Of a DNA stretch of 64,000 nt, positions 34,348 through 45,145 are shown in pieces. This DNA is from Cordilura impudica (Eukaryota > Arthropoda > Insecta > Diptera > Scathophagidae), in the NCBI GenBank assembly GCA_963682025.1, contig OY821520.1, positions 184,011,036 to 184,075,035 of the forward strand, read 5' to 3'. The translations under genes were made by a program, and so were the position numbers. The stretch's first letter is position 1; every line of letters starts with the position of its first letter. The notes beneath the pieces were generated by a model. The model searched no databases. It had not been told where the DNA came from and saw nothing but the letters and a program-made list of their open reading frames with translations.

Positions 34348-37007
34348 TGGATAATATCAATATCGTATCATGGAACGCCAGAGGCATACGCCATAAAAAG
34401 GACGAACTTTTCAATTTTTTAATAATTAATAACATTCATGTTTGCCTATTGTCAGAGACATGGCTCAATCAAAATTTTTCAATTCGACATCAAGAATTTT
34501 ACTGCTACATATGTGATAGAGATGGTAGGAAAGGAGGAGGGGTCGCTATTCTCATCAGAAAGAATTTATCTCACACACTGTTACCTATTTTAAACACAAC
34601 AATAATAGAAAACATTGGAATAAAAATAACGTTAAACAATAACGACAATATTTATATTTATTCTTGCTATTTTGCCGGAGGTAATCCTGGTCAAGATAAC
34701 CGTAAGAAACAAAATTTCGTTTCAGACCTTCGAAAACTAGCTCGCTCCAATGATAAATTTATCCTCGGAGGTGATTTTAATTGTCGTCATAATTTATGGG
34801 GTTGCCAGAGGGCAAACTGTTGGGGTAACCTGCTGCATGAACAACTAGAAACTGATTTTATACAAATTTTGTATCCACATGACCACACATACATACCTTC
34901 AAATCCGAGCAGGCAATCTTCAACATTAGATTTGTTCTTAACAAACATTACCCAGAATATGTCACCAATTCAAGTTATTAATGACCTTTCCTCTGATCAT
35001 TTGCCCATAAAAACGGTTGTAAATGCTAATTTTAACGTAATTCACAATTTATCTTATAATTTCAATAAAGCAAATTGGACACTGTTTCAACATTGTATAA
35101 ATAGAAGTATTGATGTAGTAGAGTTAGACACAATAACAGAAACTAACCAAATTGATACATTAGTTGAAACATTCAATGAATGTATAAATACCGCTATTAA
35201 TCAAAGTGTACCTAAAATAGAGTATACAACGACAATAAAATCTTTTCCCACGAGAATTACTCACCTAATCCAAATGAGAAATTTTTTTAGACGAAATTGG
35301 GTACGTTACAGAGACAATGCAGACCAAATACAGCTTAAACTTCTTAATAAATCTATTAAAGTAGAAATACAAAATTTTAGAAATAAATCATGGAATACAA
35401 TGTTATCGACTTTGGATAAAGGCTCTTCTCCTTTTTGGAATGTGTCAAAAATCTTAAAGAAGAAGTCGAAAAACATACCAATGTTAAAAGATAACACTTC
35501 GGTATACACCACAAAACAACAAAAATGCGAAATATTGGCTCAACAATTTATCTTGAATCATACTTTTTCCATGAACCTCGGTGATCCTGCTACTGCTACG
35601 GCTGTAGAGAATGAAATAGCCCGTCGCAATGTAATAAATCCTAATCAGAGGGATATCCTGCTAGTATCTTTAGATAATATACACAACCATATAAAAAGAC
35701 TTAAAGCTAAAAAATCTCCAGGTATTGATGGCATAAATAATAAATGTCTTAAAGCTTTACCTAAAAAAGGTATAAAATTCATTACATTACTGGTAAATGC
35801 ATGTCTTCGACTTTGCTACTTTCCCCAAATATGGAAGGAGTCCAAAATAATTCCAATATTAAAGCCGAGTAAGCCAGCCGACAGTCCTATGTCATACAGA
35901 CCGATAAGCTTACTTTCATCTGTAAGCAAAATCCTAGAGAAAGTTATAAAAGACAAACTAACCGAATTTATTAACGTTAATAATATTCTACCAACATATC
36001 AATTCGGATTCAGAAAAGAACATAACACGGTTCAACCTCTATTAAGAATCAGAAACATGGTCCATTCAAATTTTGAACATGGAAAATCAACGGGAATGGT
36101 ACTACTCGATATTAAGGCTGCTTTTGATTCAGTGTGGCATAACGGACTAATCTTTAAGATGTCAAACTTCGACTTTCCAATAGAAATAATTAAAATTATC
36201 CAAAGTTTTCTTAAAAACAGATCATTCTATGTTTACATAAGCTCCACCCACTCTCAGCAAAAACGCATACCAGCAGGATGCCCACAGGGCTCTTGCTTGT
36301 CGCCAATTTTATATAATATTTATACAGCGGATTTTCCAGCATTAAATTATTGCAAAACTTCAATCTTCGCTGATGATACAGCTTTACTGTGCTCTGATGT
36401 ACTTGCTACTGACGTCATCTCAAAATTGGAAGCTGCATTAAAAGAAACTTATGATTTTTTCACGAAATGGAAAATAATGGTCAATACTCAAAAGACACAA
36501 GCAATATACTTTACGAGAAGGCGAAAATCATGTTATTTACCACAAAATTCAATAAATTTCAACAACAACACAATAATTTGGGAAAGTTGTGCAAAATATT
36601 TAGGAGTCATACTTGACCGGAAACTTAAATTTAAAAACCACATCCCATATATCATTGACAAAATCAATAAGCTTACAAGAATATTATACTCTCTTATAAA
36701 TCGAAATTCCAAACTGAGCATTGAGAATAAAAAGTTAATATTAAAATCAGTTTTTCATGCAATCATGTTCTACGCTGCTCCAGTATGGTCATCATCTGCT
36801 CAGTGTCACATCAAAAAATTGCAAATAGCTCAAAACAAGTTATTGAAAATGATTTACAATTTACCATGGCACTACTCAACAAATCGACTCCATGCGCTCG
36901 CAAATATCGATCTAGTTCGAGATAAAATTGAAAGATTGACTTCAAGTTTTAACACCCGATGTCTCACATCAGAATATGCACATATTAATGAGTTGATCTC
37001 AGCGTAA
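34347..37007 (+). CDS. Jockey ORF2, endonuclease-reverse transcriptase
   Basis: 886 residues, fully open. The N-terminal apurinic-type endonuclease carries NIVSWNARG (Asn), LLSETWLN (Glu), GGDFNCRHNLWG with D143, and SSDHLPI with D217-H218. The reverse transcriptase follows: YRPISLLSSVSKILEKVI, FGFRKEHNTVQPLLRI, VLLDIKAAFDSVWHNG with D588, PQGSCLSPILYNIYTADF, and FADDTALL with the catalytic pair D676-D677. The C-terminal AAPVWSSSAQCHIKKLQIAQ region is typical of the clade. It nicks target DNA and reverse-transcribes element RNA at the nick. All key acids that can be checked are present, so the enzyme could be functional. Confidence 0.93.
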   Translation: MDNINIVSWNARGIRHKKDELFNFLIINNIHVCLLSETWLNQNFSIRHQEFYCYICDRDGRKGGGVAILIRKNLSHTLLPILNTTIIENIGIKITLNNNDNIYIYSCYFAGGNPGQDNRKKQNFVSDLRKLARSNDKFILGGDFNCRHNLWGCQRANCWGNLLHEQLETDFIQILYPHDHTYIPSNPSRQSSTLDLFLTNITQNMSPIQVINDLSSDHLPIKTVVNANFNVIHNLSYNFNKANWTLFQHCINRSIDVVELDTITETNQIDTLVETFNECINTAINQSVPKIEYTTTIKSFPTRITHLIQMRNFFRRNWVRYRDNADQIQLKLLNKSIKVEIQNFRNKSWNTMLSTLDKGSSPFWNVSKILKKKSKNIPMLKDNTSVYTTKQQKCEILAQQFILNHTFSMNLGDPATATAVENEIARRNVINPNQRDILLVSLDNIHNHIKRLKAKKSPGIDGINNKCLKALPKKGIKFITLLVNACLRLCYFPQIWKESKIIPILKPSKPADSPMSYRPISLLSSVSKILEKVIKDKLTEFINVNNILPTYQFGFRKEHNTVQPLLRIRNMVHSNFEHGKSTGMVLLDIKAAFDSVWHNGLIFKMSNFDFPIEIIKIIQSFLKNRSFYVYISSTHSQQKRIPAGCPQGSCLSPILYNIYTADFPALNYCKTSIFADDTALLCSDVLATDVISKLEAALKETYDFFTKWKIMVNTQKTQAIYFTRRRKSCYLPQNSINFNNNTIIWESCAKYLGVILDRKLKFKNHIPYIIDKINKLTRILYSLINRNSKLSIENKKLILKSVFHAIMFYAAPVWSSSAQCHIKKLQIAQNKLLKMIYNLPWHYSTNRLHALANIDLVRDKIERLTSSFNTRCLTSEYAHINELISA

Positions 37008-37258
37008 TTTTAAGCCTTTTATCTTATAGCTTTTATTTTTATCTTTACTAACAAAAATCAGAAAGGTTTTTTTGTTTTGCTAATTTTTCCTTCATACCAA
37101 GTGATATTATAAATAGCTTGTGTCCATATTAAAAATAGTTTATGTATAGTTAGAACAAAGCAGAAAAGGATTTAATATTCCTAAACTCTTGAGATAAATT
37201 ATGTTTAAGATGATATATGTATGTTATATTAAATAGTAAATAAAGAATTGAATTGAAA

Positions 37259-37272
37259 ATGTAAAAGAAATT
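37259..37272. repeat. Target-site duplication of Jockey, right copy
   Basis: ATGTAAAAGAAATT, identical to 33027-33040. Confidence 0.9.
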
Positions 37273-37984
37273 AGTGCTATGAAATATATTATTTTGTTAA
37301 AAAAAAATCACAAAATGAAATGGTATAATTAAATTAATAATCAAAAGGGGTTAAATAAATTAATTTATTTATTTTTACCTTATAATAATGCATTATAAAT
37401 AACTAATTGTATATTTAAGTCAAGTTTATATAAAGGGAATTCATAAGGGGTATTAAAGTTGTATGTTGTAAAGAAATACAAGACGTCAAGTAGTACATAT
37501 GTGAATAACCTGTCCTATACTCATATACTACAATTTTAAAAAAATTGAAATAAAAACAAAATAATTGTTCTTTTACACAAAAATTTACCTGAATATTATT
37601 ATTTCTTTCCACTTTTTATTTATTTCTACCATTTTGCCACAATATTTACAAGAAAACTACAAAAAATATTTCGAATATACAACAAGAGCTGATTAAATAG
37701 TACAGTAAAGTAAAGTATAGTAAAGAACAGCTGATCATATAGTACACCGAAAAACATACCTGCTAACGATGTATTGTCTTATAATTGTTTTTGTATGGAA
37801 AATGTCAACAACAATTATACAACTGTTGTACAATTTTAGCACATACGACACATACAATTGTTAGGATACCCTTGTGAATGCCCTAATAGAATCATGCATG
37901 TTCTCCTACTGAAATAAAAATGAATTTGTATAAAGACAGCTGTTTATATAATGGTTGTATGTTGCTATCGTTTTAAAAAAATGA
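37273..37984. other. AT-rich flank between Jockey and the right inverted-repeat arm
   Basis: No coding signal. A run of 'agtaaagtatagtaaag' repeats lies near 37700, and 'caactgttgtacaattttagcac' lies near 37820. If the 32818/38064 arms are the ends of one element, this is its interior. Confidence 0.4.
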
Positions 37985-38064
37985 AGTAGCTGACTACACG
38001 ACTGCAATTGCTGCCAACAGCATTTGTAGTCGTGTTGTCGTGTAGCCGCAATCGTCTATGTATT
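37985..38064 (-). repeat. Right arm of long-range inverted repeat, itself a hairpin
   Basis: Contains 'tgactacacgactgcaattg' facing 'cagcatttgtagtcgtgttg', which fold on each other. The outer half ('gtcgtgtagccgcaatcgtc' onward) pairs with 32818-32865. Confidence 0.6.
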
Positions 38065-39734
38065 TCATTCATAACTAAGCGCATTGTTAAAGAAATATTT
38101 ATAGAGCCTACTCCAGAATCATATCCATTCAGATTCCCAAAGTAGCCCTTGAATACTGTTTGAATAAAAACTAACGATACTATTGTTTTTGTGGGAAGGC
38201 TGGCAGGAACGCCCTGTCATTTGGAGAATATTTCGAATTTATTTTTACTTAGCATTGGGTAAGCTGAGCTCTGGGTGTCGATGTTTTAAATGTATTTCAT
38301 TTAGCTTTATCAATGTATGAGTTTCTTGCAAAAACAAAAACAAATTCAATCATGTAGTATTGTTTATTTTGCTGTTCCTTTTAATTAAAGAACAACAATG
38401 TTCAATATGTTAAAAATTTGAGCTTTCTCGTATGTCTGTTGGAGATGTAAAATATGTTTTTACTAATTGTTGGCTAACACTTAAGTAACATATTATAAAT
38501 CAAATGTAATATTACACTTCATTAAATTTCTTTATATAAAGAATAACGACCCTACTCTGTCTGGTATTTGATGAGGTGTAGTTGGGTTTGGTTTGGCCTA
38601 ACCAAAGGTCGGGTTACAAGTTTCATAAATTAATTTTACATCCAACAAATTCTGTTTTTAATTTGCTTTTCATACCACAACATATCACACAGCCATGTAC
38701 GAGCATGTGTATAACTTCCTTCATATATACATACATATGTAAACCAACTGTCATTCATATTCGGATATATGAAAGTATTTTAAGTAAAGACCTACAGTTA
38801 CTCTCAGAATAAGAGCGCTACCACAAGGCTTGAATTTTATATTGAAATTCTATAAATTTGCTATTATACTTTTCCTCACAGCTTTGCAGTTCCATTATTT
38901 ATAATATGTTCTCTCAGAACATGTACAATTTTTAGCTAAAGTATTGAGTGAACTTTTGCAAATATGTAGAGATGCATAGCAATCCATAAAGAGCGCTGTT
39001 AAAATAATAGCGCTGATTTTCTCAGCCTTTTTTATAAAAAGTCAATGGGAACCTATGTTAAGTCTTCTGGTAAAGCAGTTTAAAAAGGTTATTGCGCTTT
39101 TATGTTATTAATATTTACATTTAAATGTCAGTAATTTAGCATTATTTTGATAGCAATGGGGCGTGCTAAACACTGTATACGTCAACAACGAGATGGGAAA
39201 AACTTACTCCCAAATATGATATGTTGTTGGCTGTTCGAAAAAAATAATAAGAAATGCGATTGGGGACAATTATAAAGTGGAAACACATGGGACATAAAAC
39301 CGTAATAACACATTTAACACTAACAAAATCCATCAAATTGATGGATATATTAAAGTGTAATTTTTTAACCTGCATTAATCGAGAAAAGACAATTTTCTTC
39401 ATATTTTGTATAATTAAAAAATCAAACATCACCTGTTTTTGATTTTATAAATAGTAGGAATGCAAGATCCAGATTTGTTAATGCAGTAAAGGAAAGTGTT
39501 TCATGTTGTCTTTTTTACTAAACCCTCCACCAGGGCTGCGAAGTCCATGATAAAAGCTACCGACTCCGACTTCGACTCTGACATTTAATTTTTTCTATAT
39601 GCGACTTTGACTCTTTCCGATTCTGCCTCTTCCATATAACAGGTTTTGCATAATATATATTATAGTTTGACTAGTACTTGTAGGTATAAGTATATTTATG
39701 AATATTATTATGTATAAATACAAGTGTACTCACA
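38065..39734. other. No gene recognised
   Basis: AT-rich. Open frames such as 38582-38812 (+) and 39166-39432 (-) show no family resemblance. Confidence 0.5.
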
Positions 39735-40373
39735 CCTAGTTTCAAGACTGTCGGATTTATAGTACTCTAGATAATTTTTTTGTATGGGAGTTGCCACGCC
39801 CACTAACCCAATCGCGCCCATTTTTGGTACGACTACTTGGAATAACACCCAATTGATGTGCAGATTGTTTCAAGACTTTGGTCATCGTTGTACTAGATAT
39901 TTATCATGTGTGGAAGGTGCCACGCCCACTGGTTTGATCCCACCGATTTTTTTCCGAGTACTAACGTTGATAATTTATGAACTCACACTAAGTCCCAAGA
40001 CTTTATCCATTACAATACTCTAGATATATGACATTAAATATTCACTTTGTATGGTGGGTGCCACGTCCATTGGCCCGATCACGCCCATTAATTCTCAGCT
40101 CTTTAAATTGGTTTGATATGTACATGTGCATAGTTTTAGAGCTCTTTTTGGCATAGTACTCCAGATATTACATGTTAAAATTAGATGTTAAAAATTCACT
40201 TTATATGGGAGGTGCCACGTCCACTTGAAAAGTCCAAAGAAATATAGCCTATTTTTTCTTACGGATAGGCAGTTACCTGCTGTAAAAATTTCAAGACGAT
40301 CGGTCCAGTGGTGTAGTCTCCTATAAAGGACACACAAACATATATACATACAAACCTACATCCATTTTATATA
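39735..40373 (-). mobile_element. Tandem-repeat Helitron-like element, second copy (5' end split)
   Basis: Same family as 4370-5612. Units with GGTGCCACGCCCAC or GGTGCCACGTCCA occur near 39790, 39915, 40050 and 40210, each associated with 'aagtcccaagact'-like and 'gatatatgacattaaatatt'-like segments. The 5' end on the minus strand is interrupted at 40373; its last bases, TAAGAT, reappear at 40751-40756 after the inserted Helitron copy 3. Confidence 0.65.
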
Positions 40374-40750
40374 CTAGCAGATTCCAGCCCTCGAAATTCG
40401 AGCGCAAATTTTAGGAAATTTTATTTTTTCATTAAATAAAGACCTTAAAAGTATGCTAATCACTTATAGTCAATTCACAAATCAACACAAAAAACAAACT
40501 CATTTTTATTACAAACTCATTAACAAATTTAATAACACACACATAGCATATGTGTAATTTTATGTATGTGTTAGTGGCAACTTTAAATGCAATTTACTCA
40601 AAATAAAGGAAAAAATTAAAAAATCTGTATATCTGCAAATCCGCTAAAAAGAAATACCTTTCAAATAATATACGTTTGGTCAAAATCGGTATAAAACGGT
40701 CGAACAAAACATCAGTCACAAAAAATCGCCTAGCCTATTAATATTATAGA
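40374..40750 (-). mobile_element. Non-autonomous Helitron, copy 3
   Basis: Minus strand 5' end TCTATAATATTAATAGGC, 3' end GGAATCTGCTAG with the CTCGAAATTCGAG hairpin. It is flanked by A at 40373 and T at 40751. It sits inside the 5' terminus of the neighbouring tandem-repeat Helitron-like element and left no duplication. Confidence 0.85.
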
Positions 40751-40877
40751 TAAGATTAAACTATAATTCAAATTCAAATATTATTCATCTTTAAATAAAT
40801 AAACAAGCAATAAAAAGGTCAAAAAATATACGAGTACATATTCATTTATATAAACACCAAAAATACAGCTCTGTGAA

Positions 40878-41150
40878 AAAGAATTGCTTTAACAAAAACC
40901 TGTCTTATCGATGCTCTTAAGTCTGATTTAAAAATTTTCAAAGCTGAAAATAATCTTTCAACGCTTCCTTGTGACGGCTAATAATAATTTCTGGATAAAC
41001 AGTGATGGTTTCTTCTACATTAAATTTTGATGAACGATCATATTTTTCTAATCCTTTTAGTTGTTTTAAAAACTCTTCTTTAAATATTGATTTTTCAATG
41101 GCGACTGGTTTATTTCCTTTTTGTAAACTTAAACAGCTTTTCTTTTAATC
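40878..41150 (-). pseudogene. hAT transposase C-terminal relic
   Basis: On the minus strand the sequence from 41150 reads KGNKPVAIEKSIFKEEFLKQ and, after a frame change near 40985, SQGSVERLFSALKIFKSDLR. The latter matches the hAT C-terminal dimerization block (typically S-x-ERxFS-x-L-K-x-I-K-S-x-x-R). Only the end of the transposase is left, with at least one frameshift, and no terminal repeats were found. Confidence 0.55.
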
Positions 41151-41159
41151 GTTACAATA

Positions 41160-42620
41160 TACACTCCAGCTCACTGGTTAGACGCAACTGTATTTCTCGA
41201 GTTCAATAGGGTCTAACTAGATTAATTCGTTATTATATTTATCCCACTCTTTTTTCCGATTAGAATTCGAACATTTGCGAAAAAAATTTGTATCGCATTT
41301 TCGATTTAGTTGACGCATAACGGAACTTTCGGTGTTTGATCAAATGTCAAACAAATTGCATGTGCCTTTAGTTGTTCAATGGAATAGAAGCATTAATGGT
41401 TATAGTGAAAAGTGAAAAAGTTTTTATCTTGTTTGAAGTCAAAGTGGTGGATAACTAATTTTTTAGTTAAAAAAAACTGGAAAAAATGGGTAAAGCGAAA
41501 ATCCTTTCCGCTTTGGAAGCATTCAGAACGCATGTCTAATAGAAAAATATCTGAAAAGTTAAGCTGCAGCTTCAGAACGGTGGATCGGTATTTGAAAAAT
41601 CCAAAATCATATGGAATAAATACGAAGGAAGAAAAGCGCAAAGTTCTAAGACTTGCTTCCAATTCTACCCATTCGACTGCAAAAATAAGATAATTGGCCT
41701 GTGTGAAGGCAAGCCTTTCAACTGTCAAACGGACAATTTCTAGTACAAAACACCTGAAATATCAAAAATGAAGAGAAAACCGCTGCTTGATGCTGTACGC
41801 AAGGAGACACGACTACAGTTCGCAAGAAATTACATGGCTTGGACTGTTCAAAGTGAGACAAGTGAAAAGCGTTTTAATTTAGATGGCCCCGAGGTTTCCA
41901 GTACTACTTCCATGAACTTCGAAAAGAGGAAATTATCCTCAGTCGTAATCATAGTCGCAGGCATGGTGTCATGGTTTGGGGTGCGATTACCATTTATGGC
42001 ACAGTCGATCTCATTTTTGTAGACCAAACCATGAATGGAACTCGCTATAAACCGTTTTTGAAAAATTAAAGATCTTTTTGAACCGTTGCCATAGATTTTC
42101 CAGCACAACAATACCCCATTCATAACTCTAGGGTCGTTAAGTCCTTTATATCCAACCAAAACGTCGATTTAATGTCTTGGCCGCCGTAATCTCCAGACCT
42201 AAACATTATCGAAAATGTTTGGGGTTGGGTGTCGCGCAATTTGTTTGTAGACTGAACTTTTGAGGTTATCAACACAGACGGTGGCAGTATACATTACTAA
42301 AACGTCTCATTTGTTTCAGATTTTATTGTTCACAAGATCAAATAAATAAAATAACTATGTTTTTTTTATGAATATTACTTTTTATGTTTGCGTCCATTTC
42401 ATTGACTTAAAAAAAATTATTTAATTTTGAAGTGCCTTAAACAAATTTAATTTTTTATTTCAATACAAATAATTTTAAACTTTTGGTTGAAGAATGAAAA
42501 AAGCATTAAAAAAACTAAGTTTCTGCGTACTAGTTTTTTTTAAATCGTTTGTGGCAAAAATCCTAGGTAGAAATTTGTAAGAAAGGTAAGGGTGCGTCCA
42601 ACCTTTGGAGCCGGAGTGTA
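41160..42620 (+). mobile_element. Tc1-like transposon relic with terminal repeats
   Basis: The left end is TACACTCCAGCTCACTGGTT and the right end, on the minus strand, TACACTCCGGCTCCAAAGGT. These are imperfect inverted repeats about 1.46 kb apart, starting at TA. The size fits a Tc1-type element. Inside is a decayed transposase in the plus direction. Confidence 0.75.
41412..42260 (+). pseudogene. Tc1-like transposase, decayed
   Basis: Pieces in order: MSNRKISEKLSCSFRTVDRY (HTH, near 41530-41600), KPLLDAVRKETRLQFARNYM (near 41780), EKRFNLDGPE (region of the first Asp, whose DEK motif is damaged), VSWFGVRLPFMAQSISF (near 41965), VDQTMNGTRYKPFL (near 42020-42060), IHNSRVVKSFISNQNVDLM (near 42115-42175) and SPDLNIIENVWGW with the final catalytic Glu (near 42190-42235). 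Several frameshifts and a TAA near 42187 separate them. The order and spacing are those of a Tc1/Tc3-type DDE transposase. Confidence 0.8.
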
Positions 42621-43139
42621 TCTAAATAAGTTTCGAAATTTAAGTCATCTTTGGAGGGAGATGATTCGGATCGGTCCAATATTTCAATTTCAACTACTAT
42701 TCATTTAAGAATTTCAGCTGTAACTTTTTCTTGCGAATTGCGAATTCAAGTTTTTTTATTGTATTCTTATGTGTATTAATAAAATAATGTTCATGGTTAT
42801 ACTTTTAATTAGGATTAGATGGGGGGGACGATTTCGTTCTAACCTCATCTGCGGAGATACTTTGATTCTGGTCCCCTAAATATGTATTTATTTTTTTTAA
42901 TTTGATAATGATCAAATATTTAGGTAGTTGCAAACAGCAGCACAAAGTCGTTAAACCCAAACAATATAGTCGTATAGGGTATAATGAATGAATTTGAAAA
43001 TGGATGATTGCATACAAAAAACAAAAAAAAATGAAAAAGTTTATTCGTAACATGTTTGTTTGCTTGTTGCTTTTGTTTTTTTTAATGTGAACTAAGAGGA
43101 AGAGAATAACCAAGATGGTTATATACTTACTCTCTTTAA
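42621..43139. other. No gene recognised
   Basis: AT-rich. It includes 'gtatagggtataatgaatg' near 42973, a trace of a fly interspersed repeat. Confidence 0.4.
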
Positions 43140-43370
43140 AGAAATAAAAATGGAATTGTATCTGTATATAACATTTATGCTGATTGCATTTAATAATTGC
43201 TATCAATTATAAAAAAAACGAAAATACCTAAAATTTTTGTTAATTATCTTATTAATTTTAAACAATGTTGCAAAAAATCTCAGCGTTAACAACCTTGGTT
43301 ACAATGTTGTGTTTAGAACACGATTAGAGGGTATCATAGATTCGGTATAGCCCAATTTACCACTTGATTT
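43140..43370 (+). repeat. Fly interspersed repeat, 3' part (uninterrupted copy)
   Basis: 'tgctgattgcatttaataat' through 'gagggtatcatagattcggt' matches 59820-59912 joined to 62905-62998. It is therefore an uninterrupted relative of the repeat into which the second CR1-like LINE inserted. Confidence 0.65.
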
Positions 43371-43379
43371 TGCCAATTC

Positions 43380-43723
43380 CTGATTACTCTTTTTGGCAAT
43401 TCGTTATTGTTAACCCTTATAGTCCCAACCAAAGTCGTCTGTTTTGCAAGAAATGTTTCTACAAGTGATGTGCTTGTGAAGAAATTGCCGATATTTGCAC
43501 TTCTGCCTCCTCCTAACTATTGATCTGGTTTGTTAGGCATATATTGGGTAAATCGACATCTGGTGGTTGGGAACAATTGTTCATCTATAGTAATATTAGC
43601 ACCACGTTTGACAGTTTCCAATAATTTTCCATGTTTGGGAAGTTTACGCAAATTTATTAGACTGTAAATATTTACTGCGCTTAGACCTTTTGTCAAATCG
43701 TATAAATCGAAGAATTTAACCAT
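43380..43723 (-). pseudogene. piggyBac transposase relic
   Basis: The minus-strand frame 43723-43517 reads GANITIDEQLFPTTRCRFTQ and continues YMPNKPDQ. This is the piggyBac DDD block with its first Asp in IDEQ, which normally continues YMPNKPDKYG. Downstream, after a frame change, come FFTSTSLVETFLAKQTTLVG and TIRVNNNELPKRV, the following conserved piggyBac block (normally TTLVGTIRKNKRELP). Only the central part of the catalytic domain survives. No TTAA-flanked ends were located. Confidence 0.75.
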
Positions 43724-44431
43724 TTCTTAGACCATAACTCTTCGCGCATATAAAACTACAATCAGTTTTGTTTTAAGATGTGGAATGCATACATTTCAGT
43801 ACAAATTATGATATTCTCCATAATCACTGCCTAGCATAACATTTCCTTTGGAATAGGCCGTTGCTTCTGTCACTTCTTCCGGGAATTCCCTGCTTCATAT
43901 AAGATGAGAATTCCCTAACTAGTTTTTTTTTTAATCTATATAAAAATGTACATTTACACTGAAATAAGATGTTCCGTCAATTTGACGGTTTTTGGGAAAG
44001 AGAGTTTATCAAACGGAGACACGGTGGGTTTTAAAAAATTTAAATTTTTTGGAAGACCACCCCGGACATTTTTGACGGCGAAGGTTTTGGGATATGTCTA
44101 GAGTAAAAAAATGCAAACCCCAAAATTGCCGAACTTGCACTTTTGTTTTTGCCCATTTGAATTTTTTTGCATTTTAAGCATTCCTACATTCAAATCTGTG
44201 TTCTCTTGTTGAGGTCATTTCAAAAACTAAATAGAGTTTTGAAAAATAGATGATGCAGTAATATTAAAAAATAATTAGCCTTTAAACAGATATATATAAC
44301 TTCATTCTAACGTGTTCAATAACATCATGAACTTTGGGAGTGATACTAATCTCCAAAAACTTAGCTAACTATTTTTAAAGTTGTTTATATAAACTTTGAA
44401 TTGTGGATCAAGTTTAATTGAAAAGCAAGAT

Positions 44432-45145
44432 TCAACATTGCACATATTTCATACTGCGTCCATCATATTTTTCAGAAATTCTGCTTAAATTGTCAATGTT
44501 TTTTAATAATTTTCTGCAAGAATTCCCATTGAAAGTTGACTTTCCAAAATAAACTTCTTGATCTACGTGGCATACTTTAACCCATTCTTCATTTTCTTTT
44601 TCAAATTCTGATAGCATACATTCAAATAATTTGTTTATAACACCAAGTAGCAGATGAAGTTCTGGCAGAGGAATCAACTCTAGAACTTCTGTATTTTTAT
44701 CGAAATCAATGACAGGTTTATTTACACAATTTTTAAAAAGTTGAGCACGTTCTTTTTTACTTCCATCTTCTTCCCAAGCTTCAAAGCTTTTTAAGCAATC
44801 ACCAAGTTTTCTAAGTGGACCACATAAATATAATTCATCACTCGACGCCGCACACCATGTACAAGGATATTTACTTGCATGGCTCATAATACCTATCAAA
44901 ATGTTATCCAATTTTAAATCAGTAGCAACCTTACATTAAAATGTGTTAAGCGTCAATAATGACCACAATAGAGAAACATTTTCAAAATTTTCTTGAGTTG
45001 ATTCAACTATACCAAGTATAAATAATTTTTTGACACTGGAACTCAAAAATTTCACATTAACACCATCCTTGTATGTTTGCCGTAATCTTTTTGAGCCACT
45101 TTTTTCCTCAATCTCATTACCGTTTATTAAAGAAATACATATTTT
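44432..45145 (-). pseudogene. Transposase fragment of the Chapaev-like element
   Basis: Reading leftward from the HINE boundary the frame gives KRLRQTYKDGVNVKF, then a stop at about 44936-44938. In the same frame it continues CKVATDLKLDNILIGIMSHA, KYPCTWCAASSDE (a CxxC pair), LIPLPELHLLLGVINKLFEC and STFNGNSCRKLLKNIDNL to the stop at 44432. I recognise this wording from uncharacterized transposon-linked proteins of insects and hydra but cannot name the family with certainty. One in-frame nonsense codon and truncation at both ends make it inactive. Confidence 0.6.

Larger units (their letters stand above)
33041..37258 (+). mobile_element. Full-length Jockey-clade non-LTR retrotransposon
   Basis: A 4218-bp element starting CAGTTGTTTATTACTACTCA and ending in an (AATTG)-like tail after an AATAAA at 37240. 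It is bounded by a perfect 14-bp target duplication. The 5' UTR (33041-33264) contains a long interrupted A run at 33168-33200. ORF1 and ORF2 are both open and overlap by one base (TAATG at 34345-34349), so ORF2 is likely reached by termination-reinitiation. The perfect duplication and undamaged ORFs indicate a recent insertion. Confidence 0.92.
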
